From positions 23,197 through 56,442 of the forward strand of contig DIVG01000086.1 of the NCBI GenBank assembly GCA_002422425.1: a stretch of 33,246 nt of DNA, given 5' to 3'. The stretch comes from Akkermansiaceae bacterium UBA6138. GTDB lineage: Bacteria; Verrucomicrobiota; Verrucomicrobiia; Verrucomicrobiales; DEV007. Of the stretch, positions 1-8,418 are shown in pieces. Made by a program: the position numbers and the translations under genes. Under the pieces are notes generated by a model that searched no databases, was not told the DNA's origin, and saw only the letters and a program-made list of their open reading frames with translations. The first letter of the stretch is position 1. Every line of letters begins with the position of its first letter.

Positions 1-151
1 CCCTTTCCTTTACTCATCTGATTCTGAAAACTCCCTCTCCGAATCAACATTCCCGCCGTCAGTTTTTTGACCCGCAATACGCGCAAAGCGGCGAACCAGG
101 GAAGGCAAACAGAACGCGAAATCCATCTTCCTCGCAAACACACTAACATAA
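1..151. other. Region downstream of the carboxypeptidase gene
   Basis: I see no supportable gene, RNA or repeat in these 151 bases. They are the non-coding 3' flank of the minus-strand carboxypeptidase gene, whose TGA stop is at 152-154. Confidence 0.5.
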
Positions 152-1363
152 TCACTTATTCACCGCAAAAGAATCGCCTGCCGGCCCCAGCATCCGGAGC
201 CCTAGTGACCAGTTCAACAAAGCGGCGCTATCCTGAGAAACGTGGGCCCGGGCACTTTTCAACACGACCGAGATGCGGTCCTTCCCGTCAATACTGACGC
301 TCGAGACGAGACAGTTGCCCGCCGCGAAAGTGAAGCCCGTTTTCATACCGTTGCAGCCCTCGAAATCATCGAGGAGCCGGTTGGTGTTGAGAAGGGTCTT
401 CACCGTCCCGTCATTAAAAACGAAATCGTAAGTCTTCGCCTCAACCATAGCGCGAATGTCAGGGATCTGGTAAGCCTCGAACGCGGCAACCGCAATATCC
501 CGGGCCGTCGAATATTGCCCCTCGGCGGGGAGTCCGTGGGGATTGATGAAATGGGAATTCGTCATCCCGATGGAACGGGCACAGGCGTTCATCTTCCGGG
601 CGAAGGCCTCGACACTCCCGGCATTGTCGATCGCAAGAGTTGCGGCGATGTCGTTGCCACTTTTCACGAGCAATGCCGTGAGCATCTGACGACGCGAGTA
701 GCGTTCACCCGGCTTCACCCCGACGAGCGTCGGCTCGATTCGGAGCACCTCCGACGGCACCTCGACGAGACCGTCGAGATCACCGGCCTGACAAATCACG
801 ATCGCGGTGACCAGCTTTTGCGTGCTTGCCACGGGAACCCTGGCTTCGGCGTCCTTCTTATGATAAAACTGCATCGTTGCCCCGTCGAGGACAGCCGCAT
901 ATTGACCGAAAATCGAAGGGGCAGGGGGGCCGTTCCACGACTGGGGAGGAGGGAGCTTCTCGCGCCGCTTCACGACGTCTTCCCTCAGCTCCATCATTTC
1001 CTCCATTAAACTGACGTTCTCCTCGCGTTCTTTTGCCGTTTTTTCGCGCTCGATCAGGGCATTCTCCCGGGCGGCGAGAGCCGCCTCGCGCTCCTTCAGC
1101 GTCCGCATGCGGCGGGAAAGTTGATCGGCGAGGCGCTCGAGCATCTCGATCCTGATTTGCTCAGGCGATTTCGAAGCCTCCCCGGCACCGTGACGCGACT
1201 CGCCCGATACCGCCGCTTCCGGCGCGCCTGCCGGTTCGATCCGGTCGACCCCGGCCGCCGCTCTTCCGTCATTCGATGGGGAGGAATCCTGAGCCGGAGA
1301 CAGCGCCGAAAGGCACGTCGTCAGGCAGAGAAGCCACAGAGGACCGAACTTGGAATACCGCAT
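152..1363 (-). CDS. D-alanyl-D-alanine carboxypeptidase family protein (peptidase S11) with N-terminal coiled coil
   Basis: This is a probable periplasmic penicillin-binding serine hydrolase of the DacA/PBP5 family, which removes the terminal D-Ala from peptidoglycan stem peptides. All three family motifs are present: S180-T-Q-K183 (nucleophile motif), S235-G-N237 and K341-T-G343. Residues 1-24 look like a signal peptide, with a hydrophobic stretch ending near SPAQ. Residues about 68-137 are very rich in Glu, Arg, Lys and Leu and should form a coiled coil, which is not usual for the family. The catalytic domain fills about 150-400, and no room remains for the C-terminal beta domain of PBP5. 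The gene is divergent from parA. The exact substrate, for example a carboxypeptidase versus an endopeptidase role, cannot be told from sequence. Confidence 0.9.
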   Translation of the reverse strand: MRYSKFGPLWLLCLTTCLSALSPAQDSSPSNDGRAAAGVDRIEPAGAPEAAVSGESRHGAGEASKSPEQIRIEMLERLADQLSRRMRTLKEREAALAARENALIEREKTAKEREENVSLMEEMMELREDVVKRREKLPPPQSWNGPPAPSIFGQYAAVLDGATMQFYHKKDAEARVPVASTQKLVTAIVICQAGDLDGLVEVPSEVLRIEPTLVGVKPGERYSRRQMLTALLVKSGNDIAATLAIDNAGSVEAFARKMNACARSIGMTNSHFINPHGLPAEGQYSTARDIAVAAFEAYQIPDIRAMVEAKTYDFVFNDGTVKTLLNTNRLLDDFEGCNGMKTGFTFAAGNCLVSSVSIDGKDRISVVLKSARAHVSQDSAALLNWSLGLRMLGPAGDSFAVNK

Positions 1364-1380
1364 CGTAGTCGAGGTCAGAC

Positions 1381-1401
1381 GAGCCCGGACCGCCCGGGCT
1401 C
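1381..1401. repeat. Perfect inverted repeat in the leader of the carboxypeptidase gene
   Basis: Arms GAGCCCGG and CCGGGCTC (8 bp, perfect) flank a 5-nt loop. It lies 17 nt upstream of the minus-strand start at 1363, just downstream of a plausible promoter, so it would form a stem-loop near the 5' end of the transcript or serve as an operator. It has no following T-run that would make it a terminator. Confidence 0.5.
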
Positions 1402-1411
1402 CCCGTGAGCC

Positions 1412-1440
1412 AATACAACAAAGGCAGGGGCTCTTTGCAA
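1412..1440 (-). promoter_or_regulatory. Possible promoter for the carboxypeptidase gene
   Basis: Read on the minus strand there is TTGCAA, a 17-nt spacer and TGTATT, each 4 of 6 to the sigma-70 consensus. The predicted start would be about 40 nt upstream of the coding start, with the inverted repeat in the short leader. This rests on motif matching only. Confidence 0.4.
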
Positions 1441-1551
1441 GAAAGGATTTCGGGAGATCAGGCCCGCCGTCTCTTCCCTTCGACCGCGCTCTCTCCGACT
1501 TTTTCGTGTATCCGTCGGATTTTCCCTTTCCCCATCGTCAGGATCGGGCAA

Positions 1552-1563
1552 GTTTCCGGAAAC
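1552..1563. promoter_or_regulatory. 12-bp perfect palindrome upstream of parA
   Basis: GTTTCCGGAAAC is self-complementary and ends 23 nt before the parA start codon. It is a candidate operator site. Its half-site resembles the arms of the longer inverted repeats at 8297-8317 and 28170-28190, but here the two halves touch, so it need not bind the same protein. Confidence 0.35.
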
Positions 1564-1586
1564 CCGTTTTGACCAGCACCAGATTC

Positions 1587-2354
1587 ATGAAGATTATTGC
1601 CATAGCCAACCAGAAAGGCGGCGTTGGAAAAACCACCACGTCAGTGAACCTGGGCGCGTGCCTGGCCGAGAAGGGCGTCAGCGTTGTCGTTCTCGACCTC
1701 GACCCGCAGGCAAATTCAACGAGCGCTCTCGATTTCGTGCCGGGGGATAATCCCAGCATCTACCATCATCTCATTAACGGGGGTGATGTTTCCGAACTCG
1801 TCCTCACGACAAAATACCCCGGTCTGTCCCTCATTCCCTGCGATATGGATCTCGCCGGTTGCGAGATCGAGATGGCCCGGGAGGATGACCACCTCGTTCG
1901 CCTCAAACACCTCCTCGCTCCTTTCAAGGCCTCCTACCCGGTCGATTACATGCTCATCGACTGCCCTCCCTCGCTCGGTGTGCTCATGACCTCGGCCCTC
2001 GCCGCCGCTGACGAGCTCATCGTGCCTCTGCAGTGCGAGTATTTCGGCCTTGAAGGGCTCTCGAAGATCGTCGGGGTCCACCAGCAGATTCGCGACTCAG
2101 GGGCCAATGACGAGGTCGTTCTTGAAGGCATTGTCATGACGATGGCCGATAGCCGCACGAATCTCTCCGCCATGGTTATCAACGATGTGCGCGAGTATTT
2201 TCCCGAGGTAACCTACGACACCATCATCCCGCGTAACATCCGCCTCGGCGAAGCCCCGAGCTACGGAAAGACCATCATCGACTACGCCCCCACCTGTACT
2301 GGAGCAGCCGCCTACCGGGCGCTTGCCGATGAATTCCTGCGGCGTCACGCCTGA
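1587..2354 (+). CDS. parA: ParA/Soj family ATPase
   Basis: This 255-residue cytoplasmic ATPase belongs to the ParA/MinD group that moves chromosomes or other cargo by ATP-dependent DNA binding. The deviant Walker A motif KGGVGKTTT lies at residues 10-18 with the signature Lys10. Walker A' is LDLDP (36-40, Asp39) and Walker B is LIDCPP (123-128). The late motif with NIRLGEAPSYG (217-227) is typical of chromosomal Soj/ParA. The frame stays open upstream to 1350, but the ATG at 1587 gives the canonical family N-terminus and leaves the divergent promoter region free. A parB normally follows; here secA follows instead and no ParB is seen in the window. That makes the partner unknown and leaves room for a role in positioning another cargo. 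Confidence 0.94.
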   Translation: MKIIAIANQKGGVGKTTTSVNLGACLAEKGVSVVVLDLDPQANSTSALDFVPGDNPSIYHHLINGGDVSELVLTTKYPGLSLIPCDMDLAGCEIEMAREDDHLVRLKHLLAPFKASYPVDYMLIDCPPSLGVLMTSALAAADELIVPLQCEYFGLEGLSKIVGVHQQIRDSGANDEVVLEGIVMTMADSRTNLSAMVINDVREYFPEVTYDTIIPRNIRLGEAPSYGKTIIDYAPTCTGAAAYRALADEFLRRHA

Positions 2355-2422
2355 CGGTCCCCCTCCTTCGCCCCCTTTCCGTTTCTCCCTTTCCCTCCCG
2401 GCTGTCGCTTCGCGAAAAGTCG

Positions 2423-2450
2423 CTGAAAAACCCGCAGGATGGGCTAGAGT
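2423..2450 (+). promoter_or_regulatory. Weak candidate promoter for secA
   Basis: CTGAAA, a 16-nt spacer and TAGAGT lie in the 130-bp gap between parA and secA, with about 28 nt left before the secA start after the predicted transcription start. Both hexamers are 4 of 6 matches, so this is weak evidence. Confidence 0.25.
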
Positions 2451-2484
2451 CCGAACTTCCTAACTTTTTTGTCCCGTCTTTCCC

Positions 2485-5400
2485 ATGGTTAAGTGGCTCC
2501 TCAAACTCATCGTCGGCAACAGAAACAACCGCGTTATTCGCGGCATCGCTCCCCTCGTCGTCAAAATCAACGAGATTGAGAACGAACTTCAGAGCGCCCC
2601 GGAGTCGGTGTTAAAAGAAAAAACCACCGCCTGGAAGGCCCACCTCGAACGATACACGCTGGACGTCGAGACCTACAGCGACCGCATCCTCCGTTCCCGC
2701 ACAATTGAGGAAAACCGCGCCCTCCTCGATCGCTGGGCGGAGAAGTTTGAGTCCCTCGCGACCGAATTTCGGAAAGCCGGCGGCTTTTTGGCGGTCGCGG
2801 ACAGGGCTACCCTCGACGAAGAAGCCGTTGCCGAAAAAATCCTCGAGGCCCAGCGGCTTTTCCAGGATCTCAAAGATGAATTCCCTGCCGCCCGCGCCGC
2901 CTACCTTGAGTCCATCCTTCCCGAGGCTTTCGCTGTGGTGAAAAATGCCGCCCGCCGCCTCTGCGGACGCGAGTGGATCGTCTGCGACCATCCCGTGAAA
3001 TGGGAGATGGTCCATTTCGACGTACAGCTGATCGGCGGCGTCGGCCTTCACCGCGGCATGATCGCCGAAATGGCCACCGGAGAGGGCAAAACCCTCGTCG
3101 CGACCCTGCCCGTTTTCCTCAACGCCCTCACCGGTCTGGGCGTCCATGTCATCACCGTCAATGACTACCTCGCCCGACGCGATGCCGAGTGGATGGGATA
3201 TCTTTTCGAATACCTTGGCCTCAGCGTAGGCGTCATCCAGAACGACCAGCGCGGGGAACTCCGCCGCGCCCAGTATCGCAAAGACATCACCTACGGCACC
3301 GCCAGTGAATTTGGCTTCGACTACCTCCGGGACAACGGGATGGCGCAGGAGGCCGGTCAGCAGGTCCAGCGCAATCACTACTTCGCCCTCATCGATGAGG
3401 TCGACTCCGTCCTCGTCGACGAAGCGCGGACCCCGCTCATCATTTCCGGGCCTGTCACTGTTCGGCAGGATCAGCAGTTCGATCTCTACAAGTCGGCCAT
3501 TCAGAACCTCCACCGCAAGCAGACCCAGCTCTGCAACGATCTCGCGCAGGAGGCGAAAAAGGCTCTCGACGCCGGGGACACGACCGAGGCCGGGACCCTG
3601 TATTACAAGGTGAAGCTCGGCATGCCGCGTAACCGCGCCCTTCTCCGCGCCATGGAGAACACCGAAGTGCGCCGAGCCATTGAGAAGACCGAACTCGAGT
3701 TCTACCGCGACCCGCAGAAGACCGCCCTCTTCGCCCTGAAAGAGGAGCTCTATTTCACCCTCGATCCCAAGGCGCACGAGGCCGAGCTAACGGAAAAAGG
3801 TCGTCAGGTTCTCAGCCCCGGTGACCCGCAGGCCTTTGTCCTTCCCGATCTCTCCGATGCTTTCTCCGTCATCGACGGAAACGAGGAGTTCTCCGACGGC
3901 GAAAAGGCCGCCGCGAAGCGCGAGCTCCAGTTGCAGATGGCCGCCCAGGCGGAAAAGATGCACACCATTTCCCAGCTCATGAAGGCCTACACCCTTTATG
4001 AAAAGGACGTGCACTATGTCGTCGAAGACAACCGTGTCATGATCGTCGACGAGAACACCGGCCGTAAGATGGCCGGTCGTCGCTGGTCCGACGGCCTCCA
4101 CCAGGCCGTCGAGGCGAAAGAAGGCGTCACGATCGAGGGTGAGACCCAGACCTACGCTACCATTACGATCCAGAATTACTTCCGCCTTTACCAGAAACTC
4201 GGCGGCATGACCGGTACCGCCGAGACCGAGGCGGCCGAGTTCCACGACATCTACAAGCTCGAAGTCCTTGTCGTCCCGACGAACCGGCCCATCGCCCGGA
4301 TCGATCTCAACGACAAAATTTTCAAGACCCAGCGCGAGAAGTTCAAAGCCGTTATCGAAACGGTTAAAGAGCGCCACCTCGCCGGGCAGCCCATCCTTCT
4401 CGGTACGGCAAGCGTCGAGTCATCGGAAGTCCTTGCCCGCATGCTTCAACGGGAGAAACTCCCGCACGCCGTCCTCAACGCCAAATTTCACCTGCAGGAG
4501 GCCGAGATCGTTTCCCGCGCCGGTCAGACCGGAGCCGTCACCGTCGCCACGAACATGGCCGGCCGGGGCACTGACATCAAGCTGGGCGAAGGCGTCGCCG
4601 AAAAAGGCGGGCTCTTTGTCATCGGCACCGAGCGTCACCGCAGCCGTCGCGTCGACCGCCAGTTGCGCGGCCGTTGTTCGCGTCAGGGCGACCCCGGCAA
4701 ATCGGTTTTCTACGTCAGCTTCGAAGACGACCTCATGATGCAGTTCGGCGCCGCCGAACGCATGACCAAGATGATGGAACGTTTCGGCCTGGAGGAGGGT
4801 CAGGAACTGGAACACCCCTGGCTCAATAAGTCCGTCGAGAACGCTCAGAAAAAAGTCGAGTCCCGCGACTACCTTTCGCGCAAGCACATCCTTGAATACG
4901 ACGACGTCATGAACAATCAGCGGACCGTGGTTTACGGCTACCGCAACGAAGTGCTCCGAACCGAGGATCCTCATGCCCTCATCGTCGAGATCATCGAGGA
5001 CGCCCTCCCCACCATGCTCGACGACTGTCTCGATCCCGAGACCGGCAAGCTCATTCCCGAAGCCGTCCTTCAGGTCGTGAACACCCACTTCCCTCTCGGT
5101 CTTACCGCCGAAGACGCCGACCTCGAGAGCCGCAGTGACGACGAAAATCTTGAGTTCCTCATCGATCAGGTCAAAGCCGCCTACGAAGTCAAAACCAATC
5201 ACGAGGACCCCGAGCGCGTCGAGGACCTTGAGCGCTGGGTAATCCTCCACAGCATCGATCAACTGTGGCAAGAACACCTTTACGAGATGGACAGCCTCCG
5301 CGAATCCATCGGCAACTACCGCTACGCGCAAAAAGATCCGCTAGTCGAGTACAAGCACTCCGCCTACGAGCTCTTCGTCGGTCTCATGGACCGCATCAAG

Positions 5401-5673
5401 ACCGAAGTTCTCGGGAATCTCTTCCGCACCACCACGAGCCGACCCGAAGACTTCAACCGCGTCCTCCGCGGCATCCAGATGAGTCGCCCCGACGTCTTGT
5501 CAGGGCTCGCCGCCGACGGGGGATCCAGCCTCGCCCCCCCGGCGGCGCAGAAGCTGCCCGAGATCCAAATCCCGAAGACGCCCCAGCGTCGCGAGCTGCC
5601 CAAAGTCGGTCGCAACGATCCCTGCCCCTGCGGCAGTGGCAAAAAGTTCAAAGCCTGCTGTGGCAAAGCCTAG
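2485..5673 (+). CDS. secA: Preprotein translocase ATPase SecA (long form)
   Basis: SecA is the motor that pushes unfolded preproteins through SecYEG at the inner membrane. Visible are Walker A in MATGEGKTL (196-204), the DEVDS Walker B box (304-308) followed by LVDEARTPLIISG, the NMAGRGTDIKLG motif, and a C-terminal zinc/SecB-binding tail with Cys1047, Cys1049, Cys1058 and Cys1059. At 1062 residues it is longer than the usual 840-900. The surplus lies in an N-terminal helical insertion (about 55-135) and in a helical block of about 100 residues after 330 that contains GMPRNRALL. A similar block occurs, from memory, in chlamydial and Bacteroidota SecA. The motif RGRCSRQGDPG replaces the common RGRSGRQGDPG, again recalling chlamydial SecA. 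The gene is essential in other bacteria. Confidence 0.98.
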   Translation: MVKWLLKLIVGNRNNRVIRGIAPLVVKINEIENELQSAPESVLKEKTTAWKAHLERYTLDVETYSDRILRSRTIEENRALLDRWAEKFESLATEFRKAGGFLAVADRATLDEEAVAEKILEAQRLFQDLKDEFPAARAAYLESILPEAFAVVKNAARRLCGREWIVCDHPVKWEMVHFDVQLIGGVGLHRGMIAEMATGEGKTLVATLPVFLNALTGLGVHVITVNDYLARRDAEWMGYLFEYLGLSVGVIQNDQRGELRRAQYRKDITYGTASEFGFDYLRDNGMAQEAGQQVQRNHYFALIDEVDSVLVDEARTPLIISGPVTVRQDQQFDLYKSAIQNLHRKQTQLCNDLAQEAKKALDAGDTTEAGTLYYKVKLGMPRNRALLRAMENTEVRRAIEKTELEFYRDPQKTALFALKEELYFTLDPKAHEAELTEKGRQVLSPGDPQAFVLPDLSDAFSVIDGNEEFSDGEKAAAKRELQLQMAAQAEKMHTISQLMKAYTLYEKDVHYVVEDNRVMIVDENTGRKMAGRRWSDGLHQAVEAKEGVTIEGETQTYATITIQNYFRLYQKLGGMTGTAETEAAEFHDIYKLEVLVVPTNRPIARIDLNDKIFKTQREKFKAVIETVKERHLAGQPILLGTASVESSEVLARMLQREKLPHAVLNAKFHLQEAEIVSRAGQTGAVTVATNMAGRGTDIKLGEGVAEKGGLFVIGTERHRSRRVDRQLRGRCSRQGDPGKSVFYVSFEDDLMMQFGAAERMTKMMERFGLEEGQELEHPWLNKSVENAQKKVESRDYLSRKHILEYDDVMNNQRTVVYGYRNEVLRTEDPHALIVEIIEDALPTMLDDCLDPETGKLIPEAVLQVVNTHFPLGLTAEDADLESRSDDENLEFLIDQVKAAYEVKTNHEDPERVEDLERWVILHSIDQLWQEHLYEMDSLRESIGNYRYAQKDPLVEYKHSAYELFVGLMDRIKTEVLGNLFRTTTSRPEDFNRVLRGIQMSRPDVLSGLAADGGSSLAPPAAQKLPEIQIPKTPQRRELPKVGRNDPCPCGSGKKFKACCGKA

Positions 5674-5712
5674 GGCCGAGTCTCACTTGATACGTCTTCA
5701 TCCTCCGAACCA

Positions 5713-6186
5713 ATGACTCTCATCCTCATCCTTAGTGTCGTTGGAATCGTCGCCGTGCTCGCCGAGCTGGTCCTCCCCGGAGGAGTTCTCGGGGTCGTGG
5801 GCGCTCTCTGCCTTGTCGGTGCGGTCATCGCCACCTACGCCGCCCACGGTGCCACCGCCGGGACCATCGCCCTCGCCCTCCTCGTCGTGATCGGGCTCGT
5901 CTCCCTCAACCTCTGGATGCGGCTTTTCCACCGCCTCCCTTTCATGAAGCAACTCATCCTCAACGACGCCGTCGGCGTCGATGCCGGGATGCAGGAAAAG
6001 CAGGGCATGACCGGACGCACCGGCACTGTTCTCACCGATTTGATGCCATCGGGTCGGGGTGAATTCGATGGTGAGAAAATCGACATCGTCACCGAGGGAC
6101 CCGCGATCCGTCGCGGTGCCCGCGTCGAGATCGTTGAAACCCGCGGCCCCAGCATCATCGTGCGCGAGATCAGCGAAGAAGGGTGA
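5713..6186 (+). CDS. NfeD-like inner-membrane protein
   Basis: This is a 157-residue protein with three predicted transmembrane helices (about 2-20, 23-46 and 49-69), followed by a soluble beta-rich domain (about 95-155) with the GRTGTVLTDLMPSG and GARVEIVETRG pattern of the NfeD C-terminal OB fold. Family members usually partner a stomatin/flotillin-like protein or a membrane serine protease; neither is adjacent here. Its size matches the short NfeD form without the N-terminal protease domain. It starts 39 bp after secA and ends 4 bp before hemW, so it is likely co-transcribed with them. The family assignment is fairly sure, but its role in this organism is unknown. Confidence 0.82.
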   Translation: MTLILILSVVGIVAVLAELVLPGGVLGVVGALCLVGAVIATYAAHGATAGTIALALLVVIGLVSLNLWMRLFHRLPFMKQLILNDAVGVDAGMQEKQGMTGRTGTVLTDLMPSGRGEFDGEKIDIVTEGPAIRRGARVEIVETRGPSIIVREISEEG

Positions 6187-6190
6187 GCCC

Positions 6191-7279
6191 GTGCATCTCT
6201 ACCTGCACATCCCCTTTTGCCGGCACCTCTGCCCCTACTGCGGCTTCTACAAGCACAAGCCGGGCCGGCTCGCGAACCGTGAATTCGTCGACGCCATCCT
6301 TGCCGAAGCCGTGAAACGGAGTGAGGGCGAACGTCTCGCGCCGCAGACCGTCTACTTCGGAGGCGGCACCCCTTCCCTCCTTAGCCCGACCTTACTCGAG
6401 CGGCTCATGCTCGGCCTCGCGGAACACTTTGACCTCGGCAACGTGACCGAATGGACCCTCGAGGCCAACCCTGCCACCTTCGACCTCGAAAAGGCAAAAC
6501 TCATGCGCTCTCTCGGAGCGGACCGCATCAGTCTCGGGATCCAGTCCTTCCAACCCGCCGTTCTCGCCACCCTCGGACGCGACCACTCCCCCGCCGACGC
6601 CATTCGCGCCTACGAGTCCCTTCGTGAGGCCGCTTTCGAAAACGTCAGCATCGACCTCATGTTCTCCATCCCGGGGCAGGATGCCGCTCTCTGGCAGGCC
6701 GATCTCGAACAGGCCGTGACCCTCGCGCCCGACCATTTCTCCGCTTACAATCTCACCTACGAAGAGGACACCGAATTCCTGACACGACACCAGGCCGGCG
6801 AGCTTGATGCGAGCGAGGACCGCGACGCCGATCTCTTTTACCAGGCTATTGATTTCCTCGAAACAAGCGGTTACTCCCATTACGAAATCTCCAACTACGC
6901 CCGTCCCGGGCGCGAATCACAACACAACCGGTCCTACTGGGCGGGATCCGACTACCTCGGACTCGGCCCCGGAGCGGTCTCCACGATGCAAGGGCAGCGC
7001 TGGAAAACCCTCCCCGACACCGCCGCCTATGTCCGAGCCGCACAGGCCGGACTCGACACCCGCACCGACATCGAGATCCTCACCGACGAAGACCGCCGCA
7101 CCGAAGCCATCGCCCTGCGTCTCCGCACCCGCGAGGGCGTCCCGACGGGATTACTTCCCTCACTGGAGCCTCTTGCCTCGCTCATCGAACAGGGTTTCGT
7201 TCAAGAGCAAGGAGGGTTCGTTACACTAACCCGCGCCGGTAAAGCTCTCGCTGATCCCATCGCCGGTGAGTTGGTGTGA
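6191..7279 (+). CDS. hemW: Radical SAM family heme chaperone HemW
   Basis: This is a 362-residue radical SAM protein. The 4Fe-4S ligands are Cys10, Cys14 and Cys17 in CRHLCPYC, followed by Gly-Phe-Tyr, and the SAM-binding GGGTP motif is at 57-61. The family was long annotated as oxygen-independent coproporphyrinogen III oxidase, but members of this size without the extra N-terminal HemN residues are now regarded as heme-insertion chaperones. The GTG at 6191 is chosen because it gives the conserved N-terminus HLYLHIPFC. The frame is open further upstream, but only over the NfeD gene. It lies 4 bp after the NfeD stop, which suggests translational coupling. A HemW C-terminal domain is present in the last 70 residues or so. 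Confidence 0.93.
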   Translation: MHLYLHIPFCRHLCPYCGFYKHKPGRLANREFVDAILAEAVKRSEGERLAPQTVYFGGGTPSLLSPTLLERLMLGLAEHFDLGNVTEWTLEANPATFDLEKAKLMRSLGADRISLGIQSFQPAVLATLGRDHSPADAIRAYESLREAAFENVSIDLMFSIPGQDAALWQADLEQAVTLAPDHFSAYNLTYEEDTEFLTRHQAGELDASEDRDADLFYQAIDFLETSGYSHYEISNYARPGRESQHNRSYWAGSDYLGLGPGAVSTMQGQRWKTLPDTAAYVRAAQAGLDTRTDIEILTDEDRRTEAIALRLRTREGVPTGLLPSLEPLASLIEQGFVQEQGGFVTLTRAGKALADPIAGELV

Positions 7280-7289
7280 TTCAAAAGAC

Positions 7290-7319
7290 TTGCCTTCGTC
7301 GAGACTCCCGGTCTACCCT
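7290..7319 (+). promoter_or_regulatory. Promoter of ppk2, probably giving a leaderless transcript
   Basis: TTGCCT at 7290-7295, an 18-nt spacer and TACCCT at 7314-7319 sit directly before the ATG at 7326. Only 6 nt separate the -10 box from the start codon, so transcription would begin at or next to the A of ATG. The AGGGA before the ATG is too close to act as a ribosome binding site. Confidence 0.45.
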
Positions 7320-7325
7320 CAGGGA

Positions 7326-8150
7326 ATGCCCGGCGACTCACTTCAGGACCACCCTTTCCGCATCCGCCCCTCCTCAAAAGTCGATCTCAACGCGATCCCC
7401 TCAAGTGACGGGAGCCTTTTCCCCCTCGATAAAAAAGAGGGAGAGGAACTCATGAGGCAGTTCGCGAAGGAGATCGACGAACTCCAGACCCTCATCTACG
7501 CCGAGGGAAAAAGACGCATCCTCATCATTTTTCAGGCGATGGATACCGGCGGCAAAGACGGCACGATCCGGAGCGTCTTTGAGAAAATGGATCCCCAGGG
7601 CATCCGTGTTGCCTCTTTCAAGCGCCCCAGTTCACTCGAACTGGCTCACGACTACCTCTGGCGCGTCCATTCGCTAGTGCCGCAGGATGGCCAGGTCGTC
7701 ATCTTCAACCGCAGCCACTACGAAGACATCCTCGCTGTACGCGTGCGCGGAATCTTTCCCGAGTCGCGCTGGGCGAAGCGCTACGATCACATTGTGAACT
7801 TCGAGCAGATGCTCGCCGACGAGGGCACCACGATCATCAAATTTTTCCTGAACATCTCCCGGGACGAGCAAAAACGACGTCTCCAGGCACGGCTCGACGA
7901 GACTGACAAGCTCTGGAAATTCAATCCCGGCGATCTCGACGACCGCGCCCTCTGGCCGAAGTTCATGGAGGCCTACAGCGACGTCTTTTCCCGCACCAGC
8001 ACCGAAGCCGCGCCCTGGTATATCGTCCCCGCCGATCGCAAGTGGTATCGTGACCTCGTCGTCGCCGACATCCTCATTCGCACCCTCAAGGGCCTCGACA
8101 TGCAGTATCCCGGAGTCGATTTCGATCCGAAGAAAATACGAATCGAGTGA
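7326..8150 (+). CDS. ppk2: Polyphosphate kinase 2 family phosphotransferase
   Basis: This is a 274-residue PPK2 enzyme that moves phosphate between inorganic polyphosphate and nucleotides in the cytoplasm. The Walker A-like loop MDTGGKDGT is at 72-80, the Walker B region IFNRSHYED at 126-134, and the lid region rich in Arg/Lys follows (RDEQKRRLQARL). The N-terminal FRIRPSSKVDL and the SFKRPSSLELAHDYLWRVH stretch resemble the subgroup that makes NDP and NTP from NMP and polyphosphate, but substrate class cannot be settled by eye. The frame is open back to 7266 inside the hemW end. The ATG at 7326 is preferred because the homologous region starts just after it and a promoter sits before it. Confidence 0.92.
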   Translation: MPGDSLQDHPFRIRPSSKVDLNAIPSSDGSLFPLDKKEGEELMRQFAKEIDELQTLIYAEGKRRILIIFQAMDTGGKDGTIRSVFEKMDPQGIRVASFKRPSSLELAHDYLWRVHSLVPQDGQVVIFNRSHYEDILAVRVRGIFPESRWAKRYDHIVNFEQMLADEGTTIIKFFLNISRDEQKRRLQARLDETDKLWKFNPGDLDDRALWPKFMEAYSDVFSRTSTEAAPWYIVPADRKWYRDLVVADILIRTLKGLDMQYPGVDFDPKKIRIE

Positions 8151-8296
8151 CTGCCCCCTTTCTTCCCGGTTAACCGAAGGGCCACTGCCGCAGCCGATGA
8201 TGAATGCGGCCCCGCCCGTCCAATCCGCTTGCGAACGGCCCCTGATGAGGTAGGCTGCCGTCAGTGATTGAGTGTCGTCTTAGTTGTTATCGCCAC

Positions 8297-8317
8297 TTTC
8301 CGGAGCTTTACCGGAAA
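8297..8317. promoter_or_regulatory. Perfect 7-7-7 inverted repeat upstream of the PrimPol-like gene
   Basis: Arms TTTCCGG and CCGGAAA are separated by 7 nt. The site ends about 100 bp upstream of the start codon at 8419. A repeat with the same 7-7-7 build and related arms lies at 28170-28190 between the two sulfotransferase genes. It is probably an operator or a small hairpin; there is no T-run. Confidence 0.4.
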
Positions 8318-8329
8318 TCCTCGACTTTC

Positions 8330-8341
8330 GACCGATCGGTC
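8330..8341. promoter_or_regulatory. 12-bp perfect palindrome upstream of the PrimPol-like gene
   Basis: GACCGATCGGTC reads the same on both strands and follows the 7-7-7 repeat by 12 bp. Two palindromes within 45 bp of non-coding sequence suggest a regulated promoter region. The rest of the 268-bp gap from 8151 to 8418 holds no gene I can support. Confidence 0.35.
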
Positions 8342-8418
8342 CATCGTCCACCACAGCAGCGGATTCCCGACGCGTCTGACCTTGCCCTTGGTTTCTCTTC
8401 CTCACCCGGCCGACTGTT

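Noticed and set aside
2611..3777. A 388-codon minus-strand open frame opposite secA
   Set aside because: Antisense to the Walker A and DEVDS region of SecA; no family features.
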